Shown here in pieces: positions 60,247 through 64,000 of a DNA stretch of 64,000 bases (within the stretch, counting starts at the first letter, position 1; every line of letters starts with the position of its first letter). The stretch comes from Motilibacter peucedani. GTDB taxonomy: Bacteria > Actinomycetota > Actinomycetes > Motilibacterales > Motilibacteraceae. A program made the position numbers and the translations under genes. The stretch is taken from the NCBI RefSeq assembly GCF_003634695.1, contig NZ_RBWV01000014.1, positions 124,001 to 188,000 of the forward strand, written 5' to 3'. The notes under the pieces are model-generated. The model was not told the origin of the DNA, did no database searches, and worked only from the letters and a program-made list of their open reading frames with translations.

Positions 60247-61440
60247 CTAGGGCTGGAGGATGACCTTCACGCAGTTGTCCTCCTTCTTCTGGAACATCTC
60301 GTAGCCCCGGGGGGCCTCGGCCAGCGGCAGCAGGTGCGTGGCGAAGTCCTCGGTGCCCAGCGGGTCGGCGTCGTCGACCACGAGGGGCAGGATGTCGTCG
60401 ATCCAGCGCTTGACGTGGGCCTGGCCCATGCGCACCTGGATGCCGCGGTCGAACATCTCCATCATCGGCAGGGGCTCGACCTCGCCGCCGTAGACGCCGG
60501 AGATCGAGACCGTGCCGCCGCGCCGGACGCCCTTGAAGGCGGCGACGAGGGCGTCGACGCGGTCGACCGCCGCCTTGTCGATGAACGGCTTGGACAGCGC
60601 GTCCGGCAGCAGGCCGGCCGCGGTCTGCGCGGCCTTGGCCAGCGAGGCCCCCGGGCCGCCGTGCGCCTCCATCCCGACGGCCTCGATCACGGCGTCCGGC
60701 CCGCGGCCGTCGACGGTCTCGATCAGCGCCTCGGCCACGTCGTCGACCTGGGACAGGTCGACGATCTCGGCGCCGTGCTTCTGCGCCATGGCGATGCGCG
60801 CAGGCACGTCGTCGACGCCGATGACCCGCTCGACGCCCAGGTGCTTGGCGATGCGCACGGCCATCTGCCCGATCGGCCCGAGGCCGAGGACGGCCAGCGA
60901 GCTGCCGGGACCGACGTCGGCGTACTGCACCGCCTGCCACGCGGTGGGGAGCACGTCGGAGAGGTAGAGGAAGCGCTGGTCGCTCGGGCCCTCGGGCACC
61001 TTGATCGGGCCGAACTGCGCCTGCGGCACGCGCAGCAGCTCGGCCTGCCCGCCCGGCACCTGGCCGTAGAGCTCGGTGTAGCCGAACAGCGACGCGCCCT
61101 TGCCGAACTCGCGCACCTGCGTGGTCTCGCACTGGGCGAACAGCCCCCGCGAGCACATCCAGCAGTGGCCGCACGAGATGTTGAAGGGGACGACGACGCG
61201 GTCGCCGGGCTTGATGTGCGTGACCTCCGAGCCCACCGCCTCGACGATGCCCATCGGCTCGTGGCCGAGGATGTCGCCCGCGTGCAGGTAGGGGCCGAGC
61301 ACCTCGTACAGGTGGAGGTCCGAGCCGCAGATCGCGGTGGAGGTGATGCGTACGATCGCATCGGTCGAAGCCTGGATCGTGGGGTCGGGGACCTCCTCGA
61401 CCCGGACGTCGCGCTTGCCGTGCCAGGTGAGTGCCTTCAT
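60247..61440 (-). CDS. Zinc-dependent alcohol dehydrogenase (MDR family)
   Basis: This 397-residue enzyme has catalytic zinc ligands in AICGSDLHLYEV (Cys near residue 38) and GHEPMG (His-Glu near 60), the four structural-zinc cysteines in CGHCWMCSRGLFAQC (near 90-105) and the NAD loop LGLGPIGQMAVRIA near 185. Its length and insertions resemble the glutathione-independent formaldehyde dehydrogenase/threonine dehydrogenase-like group, so the substrate may be an aldehyde or polyol. It is divergent from the acVLRF1 gene across 30 bp. Confidence 0.92.
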   Translation of the reverse strand: MKALTWHGKRDVRVEEVPDPTIQASTDAIVRITSTAICGSDLHLYEVLGPYLHAGDILGHEPMGIVEAVGSEVTHIKPGDRVVVPFNISCGHCWMCSRGLFAQCETTQVREFGKGASLFGYTELYGQVPGGQAELLRVPQAQFGPIKVPEGPSDQRFLYLSDVLPTAWQAVQYADVGPGSSLAVLGLGPIGQMAVRIAKHLGVERVIGVDDVPARIAMAQKHGAEIVDLSQVDDVAEALIETVDGRGPDAVIEAVGMEAHGGPGASLAKAAQTAAGLLPDALSKPFIDKAAVDRVDALVAAFKGVRRGGTVSISGVYGGEVEPLPMMEMFDRGIQVRMGQAHVKRWIDDILPLVVDDADPLGTEDFATHLLPLAEAPRGYEMFQKKEDNCVKVILQP

Positions 61441-61470
61441 GGTCCCGCCCGTACCCAGCGAGAGGCGCTC

Positions 61471-62139
61471 TTGACCACCTCCCAGCCGTTCCGCCGCGTC
61501 GAGGTGGCGCCCGAGCGGCTCGCGCGCTGGCTGGCGACGTTCGCGGAGCGGCACGGCGGCGTACGCGTCGAGCCCTCCCCCGGGCTCGTGACCGTGCTCG
61601 CGGGCGACGGGTCGGTGGCCCGGGTCGAGGTGCCGTCACCGCCGCTCGCCGGCGCGGCGGACGCCGACCCGGTCGACCGGCTGGTGCGCCACGCCTCGCG
61701 CGAGCGGCGGCTCGGGCTGCTGCTCGTGCGCCGCGGCGGCTACGCGGCCGGCGTGGTCGTCGGCCCACGGGTGGTCGCGAGCAAGGTCGGCCGGCGCCAC
61801 GTCCAGGGCCGCAGCGCCGCGGGCGGCTGGTCGCAGCAGCGCTTCGCCCGGCGCCGAGAGGGCCAGGCGCACGAGGCGGCGCAGGCGGCGGTCGAGGCCG
61901 CCGTGCGGGTGCTGCTGCCGGAGGCCGGGGGCCTGGAGGAGCTCGTGACCGGCGGCGACCGCGACATGCTCGCCGAGGTGCTGGCCGACCGGCGGGTCGC
62001 GCCGCTGCGCCCGCTCGTCTCGGCCCGCGTGCTGGCCGTGCCCGACCCCCGTCGCGACGTCCTAGAAGCGTGCGCCGCGCAGGTGCGCGCGGTGCAGGTG
62101 GACGTGCACGACGTGCTCCGCGACGCCGCCCGGCCCTAG
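61471..62139 (+). CDS. Actinobacterial Vms1-like release factor (acVLRF1)
   Basis: This 222-residue peptidyl-tRNA hydrolase-like protein matches the acVLRF1 family, a Vms1/ANKZF1-related release factor fold. The catalytic loop is seen as AAGGWSQQRFARRR near residue 125, with the glutamine used for release. It probably rescues stalled 50S-peptidyl-tRNA complexes. It starts at a TTG (61471) with AGAGG upstream. It converges on the CDF gene with a 4-bp overlap. A different aeRF1-like factor lies at 28798-29919. Confidence 0.87.
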   Translation: MTTSQPFRRVEVAPERLARWLATFAERHGGVRVEPSPGLVTVLAGDGSVARVEVPSPPLAGAADADPVDRLVRHASRERRLGLLLVRRGGYAAGVVVGPRVVASKVGRRHVQGRSAAGGWSQQRFARRREGQAHEAAQAAVEAAVRVLLPEAGGLEELVTGGDRDMLAEVLADRRVAPLRPLVSARVLAVPDPRRDVLEACAAQVRAVQVDVHDVLRDAARP

Positions 62140-63056
62140 GGCCGGCGCCAGATGTCCGGCTCGAGGTAGATCACCCGGGCGATCGGCTCGGCCGCCCGGA
62201 TCGCCACCTCGGTCTCGTCGATGGCGGTGGCCACGGCGGCAGCGGTGTCGTCGTGGCGCACGGCGATCTTCGCCGCCACCAGCAGCTCCTCGGGCCCGAG
62301 GTGCATCGTGCGCATGTGGATGAGCCGCTCGACCCGTGGGTTGCCCTCGATGGCCGCCCGGATACGGGCGACCGACTCGGCGCTGGCGGCCTCGCCGAGC
62401 AGCAGCGACTTGGTCTCGACCGCCAGGATCGTGGCGATGCAGACCAGCAGCAGGCCGATCATCGCCGTGCCGACCGCGTCCCAGCGCCCCTCGTCGGTGA
62501 GCAGGGTGAGCCCCACGCCGAAGAGTGCGAAGACCAGGCCGACGAGCGCGCCGGCGTCCTCCAGCAGCACGATCGGCAGCTCGGGCGCCTTGGCGGTGCG
62601 CACGAACTCGACCCAGGAGCGCGAGCCCCGGGCCGGGTTGGACTCGTGGACGGCGGTGCGGAAGGAGAACCCCTCGAGGCCGATCGCGATGACCAGCACC
62701 ACCAGCGGCACCCACCACCAGCGGCCCTCGATGGGCTCGGGGTGCTGCCACTTGTGGAAGGCCTCGTAGAGCGCGAAGAGCCCGCCGACGCTGAACAGCA
62801 CCACCGAGACGATGAAGGCGAAGACGTAGCGCTCGCGGCCGTAGCCGAACGGGTGCGACTCGTCGGCGTCCTTGCGCGCCCGCTTGCCGCCGACCAGCAG
62901 CAGCAGCTGGTTGCCCGAGTCGGCGACCGAGTGGATGCCCTCGGCGAGCATCGAGGACGACGAGGTGAGGGCGAAGGCGACGAACTTGGTCGCTGCGATG
63001 CCGAGGTTGGCGCCGAGCGCCGCCAGGATGGCGCGGCTGCCGCCGTGCGAGCTCAC
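62136..63056 (-). CDS. Cation diffusion facilitator transporter
   Basis: This 306-residue protein has six helices and a cytosolic tail domain (about 210-306). The first metal motif, HSVADSGNQ (near residue 42), is the HxxxD pair of TM2. The TM5 motif reads EDAGALVG (near 168) instead of HxxxD, as in the SLC30A9-like branch of the family. It may export zinc, manganese or iron. The GTG at 63056 overlaps the SIS-domain gene stop (GTGA). Confidence 0.9.
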   Translation of the reverse strand: MSSHGGSRAILAALGANLGIAATKFVAFALTSSSSMLAEGIHSVADSGNQLLLLVGGKRARKDADESHPFGYGRERYVFAFIVSVVLFSVGGLFALYEAFHKWQHPEPIEGRWWWVPLVVLVIAIGLEGFSFRTAVHESNPARGSRSWVEFVRTAKAPELPIVLLEDAGALVGLVFALFGVGLTLLTDEGRWDAVGTAMIGLLLVCIATILAVETKSLLLGEAASAESVARIRAAIEGNPRVERLIHMRTMHLGPEELLVAAKIAVRHDDTAAAVATAIDETEVAIRAAEPIARVIYLEPDIWRRP

Positions 63057-64000
63057 GATCCGGCCTCTCGGGTGCGTCCGGCGACCTCGTCGAGCGCGAG
63101 GTCGGCCGCAGGGTTCACGCCGGTGGCCAGCGCGAGGTACGTGGTGGCGAAGTCCGCGAGCCCGACCAGCGCCGCGAGCCGCTGGAGGGCGCTCTCGCCC
63201 TCGCCGCGCAGCACGGTGAGCGGCACGCCGCGCCGCTCGGCGACCGTGCCGAGCGCGACTGCGCGGGCCGCCACCCGCGGGTGCTCGACCGCGTCGCGCA
63301 CGAGCACGACGCGCAGCCGCAGCCCCGGCGGGGAGTCGAACGGGTCGCGGAAGATGTCGTCGCCGTCGTCGCTGGTCAGCGGGCCGTCGAGCACGGCCGC
63401 CCCGGAGTGGACGACGTCGGGCAGCTCCCCGAGCAGCGCGGGCAGCTTGGCGGCGGCGGCGAGCTGGGCCACCAGCCGGGCGCCGGCCGCGCTGGCCACG
63501 GGCGAGGTGCCCCACACGACCGGCAAGGTGCCGGCGAGCGCGAGGGCGAGGTCCTTGGCGGGGTTCAGCCCGACCTCGACCGAGGGCGCGCAGTCGGCGG
63601 CGAGCCGGTCGAGCACGTCGGCGGTGCCCGAGAGGTCGCTCGCCGGCACGGCCGCCAGGCCCAGCGCGTCGGCGACGACGAGCAGCGGCACGGCGAGCGA
63701 CCACAGGCTGGCCCGCGCCGAGCGCCCGGCGCGCTGCACGGGCACGTGCAGCGCGCGCGCCTGCTCCCCGAGCGCGTGCAGCGGCGAGCCGCTCGCGGTG
63801 ACGGTCACCAGGCGTACGCCGCGGCGCGCGGCCTCCTCGGCCACCGCCAGCGTCTCCTCGGTGCGCCCGCTCGCCGAGACCGCGAGGACCAGGTCGAGCG
63901 GGCCGACCCAGCCGGGCAGGGTCAGGTGGTGCACGCAGACGACGGGTACGGCGCCGACGGGCCCGGCGACCGCCTCGAGCACCGTGCCGGCCAGGCCGGC
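63053..64000 (-). CDS. SIS-domain phosphoglucose/phosphomannose isomerase-like protein, 5' end cut off
   Basis: At least 315 residues are visible; the gene runs off the right edge and its start is not seen. The first SIS domain shows LAVSASGRTEETL and the second LPVVWGTSPVASAAGARLV, as in bifunctional phosphoglucose/phosphomannose isomerases and the TobH-like proteins next to manA/manB in actinobacteria. The C-terminus is typical, with the LADFATTYLALATGVNP segment. It is coupled by GTGA to the CDF gene. Confidence 0.85.
   Translation of the reverse strand, partial: AGLAGTVLEAVAGPVGAVPVVCVHHLTLPGWVGPLDLVLAVSASGRTEETLAVAEEAARRGVRLVTVTASGSPLHALGEQARALHVPVQRAGRSARASLWSLAVPLLVVADALGLAAVPASDLSGTADVLDRLAADCAPSVEVGLNPAKDLALALAGTLPVVWGTSPVASAAGARLVAQLAAAAKLPALLGELPDVVHSGAAVLDGPLTSDDGDDIFRDPFDSPPGLRLRVVLVRDAVEHPRVAARAVALGTVAERRGVPLTVLRGEGESALQRLAALVGLADFATTYLALATGVNPAADLALDEVAGRTREAGS

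Overview
This window comes from the chromosome of a very GC-rich actinobacterium (well above 70% G+C by eye, strong G/C bias at third codon positions, many GTG starts, ATGA/GTGA stop-start overlaps). Nickel superoxide dismutase, an actinobacterial sigR-rsrA pair, the fused 2-oxoglutarate decarboxylase (kgd), polyphosphate glucokinase, an actinobacterial Vms1-like release factor and an AfsR/LuxR-type regulator all fit. A chemoreceptor, a CheY-like protein, PilT and two GGDEF-EAL proteins suggest a surface-sensing or motile organism, possibly of the Motilibacter/Kineosporia/Frankia side of the phylum, but I cannot name the genus. I see no prophage, insertion sequence or CRISPR array. Almost everything is core genome, with short accessory insertions.

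Layout. 1-17,254 (minus strand) is the conserved block argS-lysA-hom-thrC-thrB-rho-rpmE-prfA-prmC-tsaC-(glyA)-wecA-atpI-like-atpZ-atpB-atpE-atpF, the same order as M. tuberculosis Rv1292-Rv1306 apart from glyA. An orphan CheY-like receiver lies just upstream of argS. 17,351-25,107 (plus) carries an aldo/keto reductase, tRNA-Arg(CCG) followed by a 15-bp tandem repeat, a DMT transporter and a coupled trio: GGDEF-EAL, GNAT-like acyltransferase, GGDEF-degenerate EAL. 25,104-30,452 holds a DHA2 exporter, a DUF2795 protein, an epimerase and a coupled trio of nucleotidyltransferase, aeRF1/Balon-like factor and DsbA-like protein. 30,626-37,933 contains kgd, a 57-residue DUF6104 protein, an AlkB-like dioxygenase, a frameshifted CHASE4-HAMP chemoreceptor and the divergent sodX/sodN pair. 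37,989-51,315 holds yihY, pilT, a DUF5317 protein, rsrA-sigR, an alpha/beta hydrolase, an HMCES/SRAP protein, a TetR-MFS pair, a DoxX-like protein, aroA, rsgA, a SpoIIE-type phosphatase and hisN. 51,323-64,000 holds a BBE-type flavoprotein under a large AfsR/LuxR regulator, lepB-ppgK, a GH13 enzyme with a zinc-ribbon protein, a zinc alcohol dehydrogenase, an acVLRF1 release factor, a cation diffusion facilitator and a truncated SIS-domain sugar-phosphate isomerase.

How the genes work together. The first block joins aspartate-family amino acid synthesis, translation and ATP synthase. The sigR-rsrA pair has a SigR-type promoter of its own, and a second SigR-type promoter lies upstream of rpmE, so oxidative thiol stress is probably linked to the ribosome here as in Streptomyces. 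Several genes (cheY, argS, the SRAP gene, aroA, hisN, possibly the large regulator) have a TANNNT -10 box 6-8 nt before the start codon, which indicates leaderless mRNAs. Long hairpins lie after rho, rpmE, sodN, the alcohol dehydrogenase and kgd-DUF6104. One 14-bp palindrome recurs four times as a REP-like family.

The most interesting items are the nucleotidyltransferase/aeRF1-like/DsbA operon, the c-di-GMP trio in which one partner looks like a non-catalytic EAL receptor, the two-start sigR gene, and the palindromic repeat family.
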